From positions 1 through 58,235 of the forward strand of contig CALURX010000010.1 in NCBI GenBank assembly GCA_944323265.1: a stretch of 58,235 nt of DNA, in the 5' to 3' direction. Positions 33,213 through 42,315 of the stretch are shown piece after piece. How positions within the stretch are numbered: the first letter of the stretch is position 1; every line of letters starts with the position of its first letter. The notes under the pieces are model-generated. The model saw only the letters and a program-made list of their open reading frames with translations, was not told the origin of the DNA and did not search any database. Source of the DNA: Candidatus Gastranaerophilales bacterium. GTDB lineage: Bacteria > Cyanobacteriota > Vampirovibrionia > Gastranaerophilales > Gastranaerophilaceae. Both the position numbers and the translations under genes were made by a program.

Positions 33213-34121
33213 ATGGCAAAAGCTTTTAAAATTATTTTGATATCCATAGTTGTACTTGCAGGTCTTATATTTGTAGTACACAGTTTTGATAATGTTCATG
33301 TAACAGCTGTGTTTGATGAACTTGAACCGTTTCCGAACAATATTAATGTTTACTATAAAGGTTTTAAACTCGGACGCTCTTTAAGGGTTTATCCTTCAAA
33401 AGATTTTAAGAGTACAAGGGTTGATATGCTGCTTAATGCGAGAAATTTAAATCTTCCTGCCAATGTAGTCGCCAAGGTTAAAAGTAAAAACAAGCATGAT
33501 TATATTGAAATAATTTATCCTGATGAGCCGATGCTTGCGACGCTCAAAAACCGTTCTGTTATTCAAGGCAAAAAGGGGATAAATATTTCGTCATACATAT
33601 CTGACAGCGCAGACTCAGGAGATTTAGACGAAATAAAAGAGAATTTAAACACCACGATTCAGGCAGCGGGTGAAACAATGGAGGCCTTAACAGGGATGCT
33701 AAAAATCGGAACAGATATTCTCACAGATTTGCGTCCATCTATCAAGAGTGCAGGAGAAAATCTGGCTGCGACTACACAAAATCTTGCAGAAGTGTCAGCA
33801 GAGTTAAATTCATCTACAAGGCCAAGACGACTGAAAAACTCTTTTGAAAATATAGAGCTTATGACAAGCAACCTCGAGCGTTCTACAAGGAATTTTGAAC
33901 TTGTATCAGCAAATGCCGTAAATATTACAAATCAGGCTAATAGTGAAACCGTCCGCCTCACGAATTGTGTAATAAAAAATATTAACACTGTTGTATGCAA
34001 CATTAACAAGGTTGTGAATAACGTAAATGACATTATCAAAGGCTTTAAAGCCACTTTGAGCAAACGCTTTGGCGGCGCAAGAATTATTTTTGGAAAACCA
34101 ATCGATGAGAAAAACAGTTAG
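33213..34121 (+). CDS. MCE/MlaD-family lipid-transfer protein
   Basis: 302 residues. One N-terminal membrane helix (about 5-24), an MCE domain (about 28-105, VTAVFDELEPFPNNINVYYKGFKLGRS) and a long helical coiled coil (about 140-290). MCE proteins shuttle phospholipids between membranes, normally with MlaE/MlaF-type ABC parts, absent here. ATG at 33213 was preferred over the TTG at 33180 because it starts the membrane helix cleanly; neither has a strong ribosome site. Overlaps the convergent GT8 gene by four bases. Confidence 0.82.
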   Translation: MAKAFKIILISIVVLAGLIFVVHSFDNVHVTAVFDELEPFPNNINVYYKGFKLGRSLRVYPSKDFKSTRVDMLLNARNLNLPANVVAKVKSKNKHDYIEIIYPDEPMLATLKNRSVIQGKKGINISSYISDSADSGDLDEIKENLNTTIQAAGETMEALTGMLKIGTDILTDLRPSIKSAGENLAATTQNLAEVSAELNSSTRPRRLKNSFENIELMTSNLERSTRNFELVSANAVNITNQANSETVRLTNCVIKNINTVVCNINKVVNNVNDIIKGFKATLSKRFGGARIIFGKPIDEKNS

Positions 34122-35947
34122 CTGTTTAAAATCTCATCAAAAAGTTTATATACAATCTCTGTTTTTCCCTGTGAATCCTGCCATTCAGAGCCGTCAATCA
34201 TATGAAGCCAATTTTTGTTATCAAAATACTGTATTAAGTCAGTTTGGGCTAAAGCTCTGATATCTTCATCCTTTACCGGCGAATTTTGCCTTATATTCCA
34301 ATGTAAAGAATCGGCAAACTCCAAGTTCTGTACATTGTATTTTGAATACAATACCGGCCAATTAGCGCTTCCGGTATCAGCACCAACAACTTTAACTTTC
34401 AAAAAACCAAACCTGCGCCATTTGCCGAAATTTGCTTTTTTGTTCTTTACGGCACTATATCTAAAAAACGAAAAACCCGGCCAAAGGTACCACATCCCCT
34501 TATTAAGTATATAATATTTATGAGGACATCCTTGCGCTCCGTAAAAATCTTGTCCATGCAGATATTCTTCAATATTTACAGGAGCAACAGGCATAATGTC
34601 GTGGTCCAGAAAGGCAAAATCATTCTGTCTTGCCTTTACAATATTTTGGTAAACCCAGTTTAGTGCAATACCGTGAGAATCGCTGTAACCGTTAGGATTT
34701 TGTTTTGCGTTTATCCTGATAAATGTTACGCCTAATTTTTCACAAACATTACGTATTGCTTCTGATTTTTCTTTTACATTTGAATTATCGCAAATAATCT
34801 GGGTATAGTTTCCATTTAAAAATTTTCGGATTAATTTTATTTGATATTCGATAACTCTGGGATTGTTAAAGGATATTGTTATCAAATCAATATTAGTATT
34901 TTTGTTGTAGTCCTCAGCATAAAACGGAGGAACATCAAATTTGATTTTAGATAGTTTTCTATGTTCCTTTTTTCTGTATTTACGGTCAATGTCCTCCGGA
35001 GTGAGCGGTTTGCCGAGTTTTATTTTTACCCCCAGAAGTCTCAAAACTTTTGTCTTTGTACGTCCTGCGTACTCATTTTTGATAGAAAATAATTTTTCAC
35101 CTAATTTCGGCCCCAAATTCGGTTCTTTAGAATTTTCATAATCCTTTTTGAGTTCATCATAAATTGGGGTTAATTTTGCGTACTCCCACCAGATACCTTT
35201 ATAAACATTTCCGCACCCCTTAAAAGCCGGCTTTGGTCCTGTGCAATGCGCTATTACTGCATTCTTAAACGCATCAAGGTATTCTTCTTCATATTCTCCA
35301 GAATACTCATAATACCCATTTCTCCACCAAGTATCCATAAAGTTATATTTAGGCGATAAAACAACTTTTTTCTCGTCCACAACTTTGTTTATGGAATCCT
35401 GATCGCAAAATTCTATAATTTTCTCGTTATTATTTGCAAAATCAACTATTTTTTCAAAAAACTTTTCACGGCGGCAGTAATCGCAATTGAACAAAAGCAT
35501 ACCTGAATTCAAATAAATCGGGCTTTGCATCCCAAGACGCTCCACATACCTGTTTACACCCCAAATATCTTTTACGCCTGCGAGGAATTTCCCCTCAAGA
35601 TTTGTATTGAATAACTCTCCCAAATCTCCAAGTACAAGAGTGTCACAGTCCAGATAAAGTATTTTATCCAAATCCTCGCACATATCAGGAAGCTTTATTC
35701 TAAACCATGCCTGAATAGTTACCCAGTGAGATAGAGGAAGCGATGAAAACATACTTTCATCCATTTTAAGAAATCTGACATTTGCGCCAATAGCATTCAG
35801 CTTTTTTACACTTTCATCAGTTAAAGAAGAGTACATTATAATGAACTCAATTTCGTGAGATTTGTTATTTTTCAGAGCACTAACCATTGAAACTATTGTT
35901 TGGTTTACGTATTTATCGTCAGGTGCGTACGCTATATTTATTTTCAT
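34118..35947 (-). CDS. Two-domain glycosyltransferase (GT8 plus a second GT-A domain)
   Basis: 609 residues. Residues 1-300 are a GT8 domain with DCD at 100-102 (ILYLDCDTLVLGDL) and HCTGPKPAFK, resembling LPS galactosyl/glucosyltransferases. A linker contains KTKVLRLLGVKIKLG, also seen in other transferases of this locus. Residues about 355-609 form a second nucleotide-sugar domain with FLDHDIMP. A two-step transferase is plausible. It is the last gene of the minus-strand glycan operon; overlaps the next gene by one base. Confidence 0.8.
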   Translation of the reverse strand: MKINIAYAPDDKYVNQTIVSMVSALKNNKSHEIEFIIMYSSLTDESVKKLNAIGANVRFLKMDESMFSSLPLSHWVTIQAWFRIKLPDMCEDLDKILYLDCDTLVLGDLGELFNTNLEGKFLAGVKDIWGVNRYVERLGMQSPIYLNSGMLLFNCDYCRREKFFEKIVDFANNNEKIIEFCDQDSINKVVDEKKVVLSPKYNFMDTWWRNGYYEYSGEYEEEYLDAFKNAVIAHCTGPKPAFKGCGNVYKGIWWEYAKLTPIYDELKKDYENSKEPNLGPKLGEKLFSIKNEYAGRTKTKVLRLLGVKIKLGKPLTPEDIDRKYRKKEHRKLSKIKFDVPPFYAEDYNKNTNIDLITISFNNPRVIEYQIKLIRKFLNGNYTQIICDNSNVKEKSEAIRNVCEKLGVTFIRINAKQNPNGYSDSHGIALNWVYQNIVKARQNDFAFLDHDIMPVAPVNIEEYLHGQDFYGAQGCPHKYYILNKGMWYLWPGFSFFRYSAVKNKKANFGKWRRFGFLKVKVVGADTGSANWPVLYSKYNVQNLEFADSLHWNIRQNSPVKDEDIRALAQTDLIQYFDNKNWLHMIDGSEWQDSQGKTEIVYKLFDEILNS

Positions 35948-36837
35948 TATTGAAACTCCTCTAAAATATGTTCATACAATGTATCTTCAAGATTTATATT
36001 TTTTTCCTTTGTAAGAACGGACTGTTTGTGTGTTAACTTATGAACCGATGTCATTTTTTGCAGCTCTTTCCATCTTGTAGGACTAAATTTGTTCAAGAGT
36101 TCTCCCTGAGTAAGCTGTACAGGAATAAAGCTGAAAAAAGGAACCTTGGAAAATAAATCTTTATTATACTTGGTAACCATTGTAAACGTATGTAAGAAAG
36201 TAAAATAGTTTACCAAAAAATTATTTTCTTTCCAGTAATATTCAAGAGCTTTCAATGTCTGAGCAAGAATTCTGTTACCTTTTTTTGAAGCAATAAAATA
36301 GCTTGCCATATTCAATCCGTCAAGGTCAACTTTTAAATCATTCTGGAATACAAATAAATCCGCCTCGGTTATGTATTCGGGAAGCTCATCTGTCAGCAAA
36401 ACAGTTGCATCAATCCAGATACCGCCATTTTGAATCAAAAGACAGGCTCTTAAAATATCCGAAAAAAATGCAGTTTTGATTACACCCTTCTTTTTAAGCC
36501 TTATAAAAATCTCCGGAATCTCAACGTAATTGCTGATTGTATCAGGCGTTAGCAAAATTCTTTTTCTTTTACCCTTAAATTTTGCTACACTATTCAAACA
36601 AGCCTGAACAAGCGGCGGAATTGAGCCGTCAGGGCTTTCCCAATACTGCCAGATTATATCGGAAGTTCCATCAGACGGTAATTCCTTATATTTTTTTACA
36701 GCCTTTTTTACATACTTGTACAAATAAAATTTTGCCCAGTTCCCCTTGAGCACCCTTCTGATTCTTCTGTCATATATAAATACTTCCAGAAAAATTTTTA
36801 TTATGCTGTTAACAATTTGCCAGAATAAAGATTTCAT
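35947..36837 (-). CDS. Capsular polysaccharide synthesis-type glycosyltransferase
   Basis: 296 residues. Matches the Caps_synth/GT32-like group: DIIWQYWESPDGSIPPLVQACLNSV near the start, then the DxD-type FFSDILRACLLIQNGGIWIDATVLL block (about 118-145). The N-terminal 30 residues could be a membrane-associating helix. Overlaps the preceding gene by four bases (translational coupling). Acceptor unknown. Confidence 0.8.
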   Translation of the reverse strand: MKSLFWQIVNSIIKIFLEVFIYDRRIRRVLKGNWAKFYLYKYVKKAVKKYKELPSDGTSDIIWQYWESPDGSIPPLVQACLNSVAKFKGKRKRILLTPDTISNYVEIPEIFIRLKKKGVIKTAFFSDILRACLLIQNGGIWIDATVLLTDELPEYITEADLFVFQNDLKVDLDGLNMASYFIASKKGNRILAQTLKALEYYWKENNFLVNYFTFLHTFTMVTKYNKDLFSKVPFFSFIPVQLTQGELLNKFSPTRWKELQKMTSVHKLTHKQSVLTKEKNINLEDTLYEHILEEFQ

Positions 36838-37730
36838 TCCTTCTCCAATATATCAAGAATTTGCGGATACTTCTTAAGAATCGCTTCATACGCTTCTTGA
36901 AGCGACATCCCTACACCGGCCTTATTGATTTTACACAAACCGTACTGCTGGGAATCTTCAACATAATTTATTGATTCCGAATACCCTTTAACAAGTCTCG
37001 TTTTGTATCCCCCAAGAACAGTCATCCCCCATAGCCAAACGTCATCATGGGTCGGAAGGATTTCTCTGAACAGGTTTTCCTCGGCAACATCTTTGTAAAA
37101 GCATCCCGGAGGATAAAGAACAGCTCCATAGCCAGTAAGTCTGTTATGAAAACTTGCCTGCTCTCTGTGCTTGTCCTTGAAAAGTTCCCTTGTCTTTTCC
37201 CAAGTAATCTTGCTTTTTTCAACCTTAACCCAATCGCACCTGTGAGCCTGAACTTCATCTTTATGCGCCAGATAGGATTTATACAAACTCTCAACCGTAT
37301 CTTCAGCATAATAAATGTCATCATCGGTTGTAATAATAACCGCATTCGGGAATTTTTTAAGCGCAGGTATAATTTTTTTATAAGAGCGAATGTCTTTATA
37401 CCAGTCAATTGTGAGCCCATACTGTCTCAAATCAAGCAGTTCTTTCGGAAGCTCGGCTTCTTTATTCGAAAACTGCTCCGGCGCAAGCCAAAGAATTACT
37501 TCATCCGGCTTCATAGACTGATTCAAAAGTGTTTTAATCGTTTTTACAACGGTATTAATCCTCTCCGGAAAACTCGTCAGAGAAACTACAACTTTTTCTT
37601 CCCGCTTGATTTTCGTAACCCCGAGAGATGTAACTTCCGGACAGTTGTAAGGTTTAGAGTGTTTTATCCTGATTATCACTCCAAACAAATTTATTATAAT
37701 ATGTCCGTCAAAATATCTTACAAATTTCAT
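36834..37730 (-). CDS. Glycosyltransferase of GT2-like fold
   Basis: 298 residues from ATG 37730, which has AAGGG upstream and overlaps the previous stop (ATGA). A short N-terminal segment HIIINLFGVIIRIKHSK is like the G-V-K-I-K motif in three neighbours. VVVSLTSFPERINTVVKTIKTLLNQSMKPDEVILWLA and VIITTDDDIYYAEDTVESLYK (DDD metal site) show a nucleotide-sugar transferase. Acceptor unknown. Confidence 0.82.
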   Translation of the reverse strand: MKFVRYFDGHIIINLFGVIIRIKHSKPYNCPEVTSLGVTKIKREEKVVVSLTSFPERINTVVKTIKTLLNQSMKPDEVILWLAPEQFSNKEAELPKELLDLRQYGLTIDWYKDIRSYKKIIPALKKFPNAVIITTDDDIYYAEDTVESLYKSYLAHKDEVQAHRCDWVKVEKSKITWEKTRELFKDKHREQASFHNRLTGYGAVLYPPGCFYKDVAEENLFREILPTHDDVWLWGMTVLGGYKTRLVKGYSESINYVEDSQQYGLCKINKAGVGMSLQEAYEAILKKYPQILDILEKE

Positions 37731-38662
37731 ACCCTTGCTCCGCAAAGTTCATTATAAGCATCCATAATCTCTTTTGGAGAATGATACCCATCCAGCGTTT
37801 TTGCCCTGTATAACCTCTCATCAGGCGCCCACATATCTGTATGCCCGTCATAAAATATACTTACAACAGGAATCCCGAGAGCATTTGCAAAATGAAGTGT
37901 TCCAGTATCCACAGTTATACAGCTCCCGCAGATTTTCATAATATTTGCAAGCTCTACAAAACTTGTTTGATTAACAAGGTTTACAAATTCACACCCCTCA
38001 AGTTTCTCTGCAAAGTCCGCACTGACTGCACCTGCTCCTGTATAAACAGGAGTTAAGCCTTCATTATTCATCAACTTGAATAATTCAACACAGTCATTTA
38101 CTTCCATATCCTTTTTATAATAATTGCTTGTGGTGCTTATTATAACAGGGCGCTTGAGGGATTTGACTTTCTGAACCACAGGCGTATTAACCTCCGGCGG
38201 ATTGTATTTTATCGGCAAATTCTGATACTCTCCGACAAGAGCCTCAATCATTCCTGCCCAGCAATCCTTCATGTGAATATATTCCGGGATTTTAAACTTC
38301 TCCCTTGTATTCAAAAGCCCATAAATACCTTTGTGGTTTGATAAGACATGTTGTGAACCTAAAAGCCTCGAAATAAGAATATTCCTCTCATTTGAATAGG
38401 TAACAAAAGATGCAAAAGGCTTTTTGTAAGGAAAATTCTTTACAAAATTGAATATTCCCTTCAGGGTTTTATCTTTTTTCTTGTCAAAAATAACGACATC
38501 GTCAACGCCGTCTTGGTATTTTGCAACATCAACAAAAGGGGTGTTACATATAAATACAACCTTTGATTGCGGATAATAATATTTTATGTTCCGAACAAGC
38601 GTGTTAGTAACAAGCATATCGCCAATAGCGGCTGTATTAAAAACGAGAAAAACCTTTTCCAT
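37727..38662 (-). CDS. Glycosyltransferase family 9 (heptosyltransferase-like)
   Basis: 311 residues. VFLVFNTAAIGDMLVTNTLVRNIKYYYPQSKVVFICN at the start, with the AIGD motif of heptosyltransferases; late CITVDTGTLHFANALGIPVVSIFY (DTGxxH) is the donor-binding region. It fits transfer of the heptose made by the enzymes at 45353-49159. TAAAAT lies seven bases before the ATG and no ribosome site is seen, so the mRNA may be leaderless. Confidence 0.88.
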   Translation of the reverse strand: MEKVFLVFNTAAIGDMLVTNTLVRNIKYYYPQSKVVFICNTPFVDVAKYQDGVDDVVIFDKKKDKTLKGIFNFVKNFPYKKPFASFVTYSNERNILISRLLGSQHVLSNHKGIYGLLNTREKFKIPEYIHMKDCWAGMIEALVGEYQNLPIKYNPPEVNTPVVQKVKSLKRPVIISTTSNYYKKDMEVNDCVELFKLMNNEGLTPVYTGAGAVSADFAEKLEGCEFVNLVNQTSFVELANIMKICGSCITVDTGTLHFANALGIPVVSIFYDGHTDMWAPDERLYRAKTLDGYHSPKEIMDAYNELCGARV

Positions 38663-38696
38663 AACATTTATTTTAGCATAAAAAGACAGAATAAAA

Positions 38697-38730
38697 TCTG
38701 GCGGACAAAACTTATGTTTTGTCCGCCAGA
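38697..38730 (-). terminator. Terminator after pgi
   Basis: TCTGGCGGACAAAAC (38697-38711) pairs with GTTTTGTCCGCCAGA (38716-38730), a 15-bp stem with a 4-nt loop, followed by T's on the minus strand. It divides the glycan locus into two blocks. Confidence 0.9.
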
Positions 38731-38744
38731 CATATACTTAGATT

Positions 38745-40043
38745 CTAGGAAATTCTACCCGGAACAACAACTCCGCCCTTTAAGTTTTTCTTATAAAACT
38801 CAACGTGCGGCTGTAGAACGCTGTCCAGAACTTCCGGAAGTTCTCTGTTTTGCATAACAGCTTCCACGATTTCCTGATAAACAGTTGCAAACGCTCTCAG
38901 TTGAGTAACAGCACCTGCTGCTTCTGGAGTTAATCCAAGCTTAGAAGTCTCAACGTATTCTTTAAAGAATGCGCCAGTTGATTCGTAAGACTTAGTTAAG
39001 GCACCGATATATGCTTCTGCGTTTTCAGAACAAACACCATTATCTACAGGAACCGTAAGCGCAAATACAAGTTTGTTTGCAGGATTAAAGTGTGCTTCTG
39101 CAGAGTGGTGCATAGCGTCCGGAACCTTTGCAATCTGTTTTAATGTATCTTTTACAGACTCATTCTGCATTTGTGCATGCCAGTAAACAGTATTTTCAAA
39201 CATTGACCCCATATACTGATGAACAGAAGCCTCAATTCCGTTCAACTTAGCGTCAGCCCAGAAAATACCTTCTTTTAAAGCGTCATTCATTTCCAAGTCA
39301 TCTGACAAAGAAAGTGAAGAAATTTCTTGAGCTGCTTTTAGCATAGATGCCATGTCTTCTTTTTTCATACCTGCATAAGCAAGTGTGAATAAGGCGTGGT
39401 CATCAAAAGCAGAGAATCTTCCGCCAACATCGTCGTGAATATACAAATCGCCGAGCCAGCCGTTTTCATTAGAAGTTCTTCTAAGTTCACTCTTTTCAGC
39501 GTTTTTGTCAGTAACCGCAATTAAGTGTTTAGCAGCTGATTTTTGAGCTTCCTCAGGAGACTGACCTTTCGCCATGTAAGCTTCTTCAAGCATTTTTTGT
39601 ATTCTCAAAAAACCGTCTTTTGTTTCAAACGTAGAGCCTGACTTGGAGGCAATAAGATAGTTTGAAGATAAAACATCGTTATTGAGCTTGGATAAGAATC
39701 TTGCAAGGCTGATTGAATCGACATCAGAATAGAATTCAATTTTGTCGCCTGCGATATTAAGCCCATTGATACCGAGCATGTGCTCAACAGTATGTTTAGA
39801 GCCGCCGATACCTAAAACGCTAAGCTTTTCTGCTCCTGTTTGAGATTTCAATTTTTCTGCCAAAGAATAAATCTCGTCGAGCCTTGTAAGCTGTAATTTA
39901 GGCAAGTCAACCCAGTTAAGGAATTTTCCCGGCTGATTTGCACGAGACGAGAATTCTTTAACGAATTGAGCAGTCTTAGATGCGTATTTAGAGAAATCCA
40001 CACCTGTGAAAGTTGTTTTTAAAGCTGAAGTTTTAGTTAACAT
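38745..40043 (-). CDS. pgi: Glucose-6-phosphate isomerase
   Basis: 432 residues, close to the shorter Gram-positive-type enzymes. Interconverts glucose and fructose 6-phosphates. SIS domains with LGIGGSKHTVEHMLGI and IASKSGSTFETKDGFLR; GGRFSAFDDHALF, and NGIEASVHQYMGSMFENTVYWHAQM further on. It sits inside the glycan locus and may feed sugar phosphates. GGAG precedes the ATG. Confidence 0.95.
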   Translation of the reverse strand: MLTKTSALKTTFTGVDFSKYASKTAQFVKEFSSRANQPGKFLNWVDLPKLQLTRLDEIYSLAEKLKSQTGAEKLSVLGIGGSKHTVEHMLGINGLNIAGDKIEFYSDVDSISLARFLSKLNNDVLSSNYLIASKSGSTFETKDGFLRIQKMLEEAYMAKGQSPEEAQKSAAKHLIAVTDKNAEKSELRRTSNENGWLGDLYIHDDVGGRFSAFDDHALFTLAYAGMKKEDMASMLKAAQEISSLSLSDDLEMNDALKEGIFWADAKLNGIEASVHQYMGSMFENTVYWHAQMQNESVKDTLKQIAKVPDAMHHSAEAHFNPANKLVFALTVPVDNGVCSENAEAYIGALTKSYESTGAFFKEYVETSKLGLTPEAAGAVTQLRAFATVYQEIVEAVMQNRELPEVLDSVLQPHVEFYKKNLKGGVVVPGRIS

Positions 40044-40087
40044 AATCGTACTCTCCTTTTTCTTCTATGATAGCATGAAAAAAGAGT

Positions 40088-41155
40088 TTATATTTTACAC
40101 AAATCAACACGTTCGTATCCTGTAAAAAATCTACAAGTATTACAAGGCGATATTTTTTCTCCATTGCACGCAAGTAGTCGTCTGTAATTTATAATTTTTT
40201 CACCTTGGAATATATCAGCAAGAGAAGATTCCATGACATTACCTATAATGAACTTTTGATGTTCTTTTACATCATGCCGCAAGTTACAACATAGCATTAC
40301 ATCACCGTTATAATCTATATATAAGTGTTGGAAAGGAACAATACAAGAAGCCGTTCTTGTATATGGTTTAATATTTTGGGAAAGAGTTTCTCCCCGGTTA
40401 TTTGCCATATTTTTAAAATCATACATAGAATATGTTAATTTTAATTTTTCATAATCAAAATATGCTATAGAATATTTATCATGATTTTCTATGTGGTAAT
40501 TTAAATTAAATCTCTTGGCGAACTTTTGAGTTTTTTCTTCAAAAGTTTTGACACTAAAAACTTCATTTTCATTTAAATAACATTGGACAGAGAGTTCATT
40601 TAAACCTGCATCTGCGAGCTCATTAAGATATTCTATCGATGTTAAAAAATCTCCGTTTGAGTTGGTCCTAATCAAAGCTTTTGGACAGTATTCTCTAGCA
40701 AGTTTTATACTTTTTAGAAAAAATTCTTTTTGTGATAATGGTTCATTATATCTTGAATATGTTATCACATTAGAATAATCTATTTCTGATAGTTGTTTTA
40801 GAATATTTAAATATAAATATTCATCCATAAATATATTACTACTGTGCCTGTCTATAAAACTATTCGGGCAAAACCAACACTGACGGTTACAATAAGAAAA
40901 AAGCTCAATTTCTATTTGTGTTAAATTTTTTCGCAGAATATCTCTATTATTGGCGGTGGAGTAACCCAAAAGTTCGGCAACATTGTTTATTATAAGGGGA
41001 ATATCAGGTGATATATTAATTTCAGATTTTTGTTGTTTAAGCGTTTCTCTTAATTTACGTAACTTCTTATAATCTAGAAATTTAAATTTTATTCCTAACA
41101 CTGTATAAATATCGTGCAATTCGTCTGCTGCTTTATTAAATAAACTGTTCTTCAT
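40088..41155 (-). CDS. Radical SAM/SPASM domain protein
   Basis: 355 residues. CX3CX2C at Cys89, Cys93, Cys96 (SYCNRQCWFCPN) binds the radical-SAM iron-sulfur cluster. The C-terminal SPASM region has CIVPFQHLYIDYNGDVMLCC and CNTCRFF. The N-terminal 80 residues are of unknown fold. Located among glycosyltransferases, it may modify a sugar or a surface peptide. It overlaps the next gene by four bases. Confidence 0.88.
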   Translation of the reverse strand: MKNSLFNKAADELHDIYTVLGIKFKFLDYKKLRKLRETLKQQKSEINISPDIPLIINNVAELLGYSTANNRDILRKNLTQIEIELFSYCNRQCWFCPNSFIDRHSSNIFMDEYLYLNILKQLSEIDYSNVITYSRYNEPLSQKEFFLKSIKLAREYCPKALIRTNSNGDFLTSIEYLNELADAGLNELSVQCYLNENEVFSVKTFEEKTQKFAKRFNLNYHIENHDKYSIAYFDYEKLKLTYSMYDFKNMANNRGETLSQNIKPYTRTASCIVPFQHLYIDYNGDVMLCCNLRHDVKEHQKFIIGNVMESSLADIFQGEKIINYRRLLACNGEKISPCNTCRFFTGYERVDLCKI

Positions 41156-42315
41156 TTTATTTTTTCCTCTTTTGTTTTTTTTATTATCTCTCTGTATAAG
41201 TCAATAATTTCATCGATATTATTTTCAATATAATATTTGGGTACAATTTCTTTATACGCATTTTCACCCATCTTTTGTCTTAATTCGGCGTCTCTGATTA
41301 ATAAAGATAGTTTCTCATACCATTCATCAGTATTTGAAGCAATAAAACCATTGTGTCCATCCTTTATACATTCTTTATAAGGAATAATAGGTGAAACTAC
41401 GGAAGGTATTTTGAGCAGGGCTGATTCAAATATCTTTAGCTCACTTTTGGAGTTATTAAAATCATTGATTTCTAATGGGGCAATATTTATATCCATTTGA
41501 GATACATATTTTTGCAGTTCTAAATAATTCATGTATTTATGTTTATAAACCTGTTTACAAAACCTTTCAAGTTTAGATGGAAGCTCTAAAGGACCTATCA
41601 AATGAAATTCTACATGCGAATTCTCTTCTAAAATTCTATATATAGCGTCTGAACACTCAAGAAAATCTTTATTATGGCTCATCGTGCCACTCTGATATGT
41701 AATTCTAATCTTATTACTTTTATACTTCTTTATTTTACTTGCAAGTTTATATTGTTTGTAATTAATAGTATTTTTTACAATATGTACATTATTATTTAAA
41801 ATTTTATAAAAATTTGCTAAGGTACTAGTTGTTACAGTTACCATGGAACTTTTTTTTACTAAACTCGACACTGCTTCTGAAACGGTATCTTGTCTATGAT
41901 GGAATAATAAATCATCTACATCATAAATTATAGGAATATTATTAAGGATAAAAGAATTATACAGGTCGTTTATTTCATCAAAATAATCAATATCCTTACC
42001 ATCTCCACTTCTGAACACCATTAACAAATTATATTTATTAACATTTTTCTCTAAAATTTTGATAGAATTCTTATAATACCTATCTGCAGGAATAGACCTT
42101 TTGCTCAAACCCTCTACAATGTTATTTACACGATATCTTTCCGAACGATTATCATCGCACCCGACATAAAATGCAAACCGCAAATTACTTTTATTTTTTA
42201 ATGTAGAATATTTAACATGTGGAATTCTTATACTAAATTTGAATCCCATAATACGTATAAGCTTATGTTTTCCTCTATTTGTTATTGAAAAAATATGTTG
42301 ATATAATTTTGTCAT
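41152..42315 (-). CDS. Glycosyltransferase, GT-B fold (GT4-like)
   Basis: 387 residues. Starts with KHKLIRIMGFKFSIRI, the small motif also present in other proteins of this locus. The C-terminal half has the GT4 pattern: RITYQSGTMSHNKDFLECSDAIYRIL, HLIGPLELPSKLERF, and KIFESALLKIPSVVSPIIPYKECIKDGHNGFIASN. Overlaps both neighbours by four bases. The donor is probably a nucleotide sugar; acceptor unknown. Confidence 0.83.
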   Translation of the reverse strand: MTKLYQHIFSITNRGKHKLIRIMGFKFSIRIPHVKYSTLKNKSNLRFAFYVGCDDNRSERYRVNNIVEGLSKRSIPADRYYKNSIKILEKNVNKYNLLMVFRSGDGKDIDYFDEINDLYNSFILNNIPIIYDVDDLLFHHRQDTVSEAVSSLVKKSSMVTVTTSTLANFYKILNNNVHIVKNTINYKQYKLASKIKKYKSNKIRITYQSGTMSHNKDFLECSDAIYRILEENSHVEFHLIGPLELPSKLERFCKQVYKHKYMNYLELQKYVSQMDINIAPLEINDFNNSKSELKIFESALLKIPSVVSPIIPYKECIKDGHNGFIASNTDEWYEKLSLLIRDAELRQKMGENAYKEIVPKYYIENNIDEIIDLYREIIKKTKEEKIK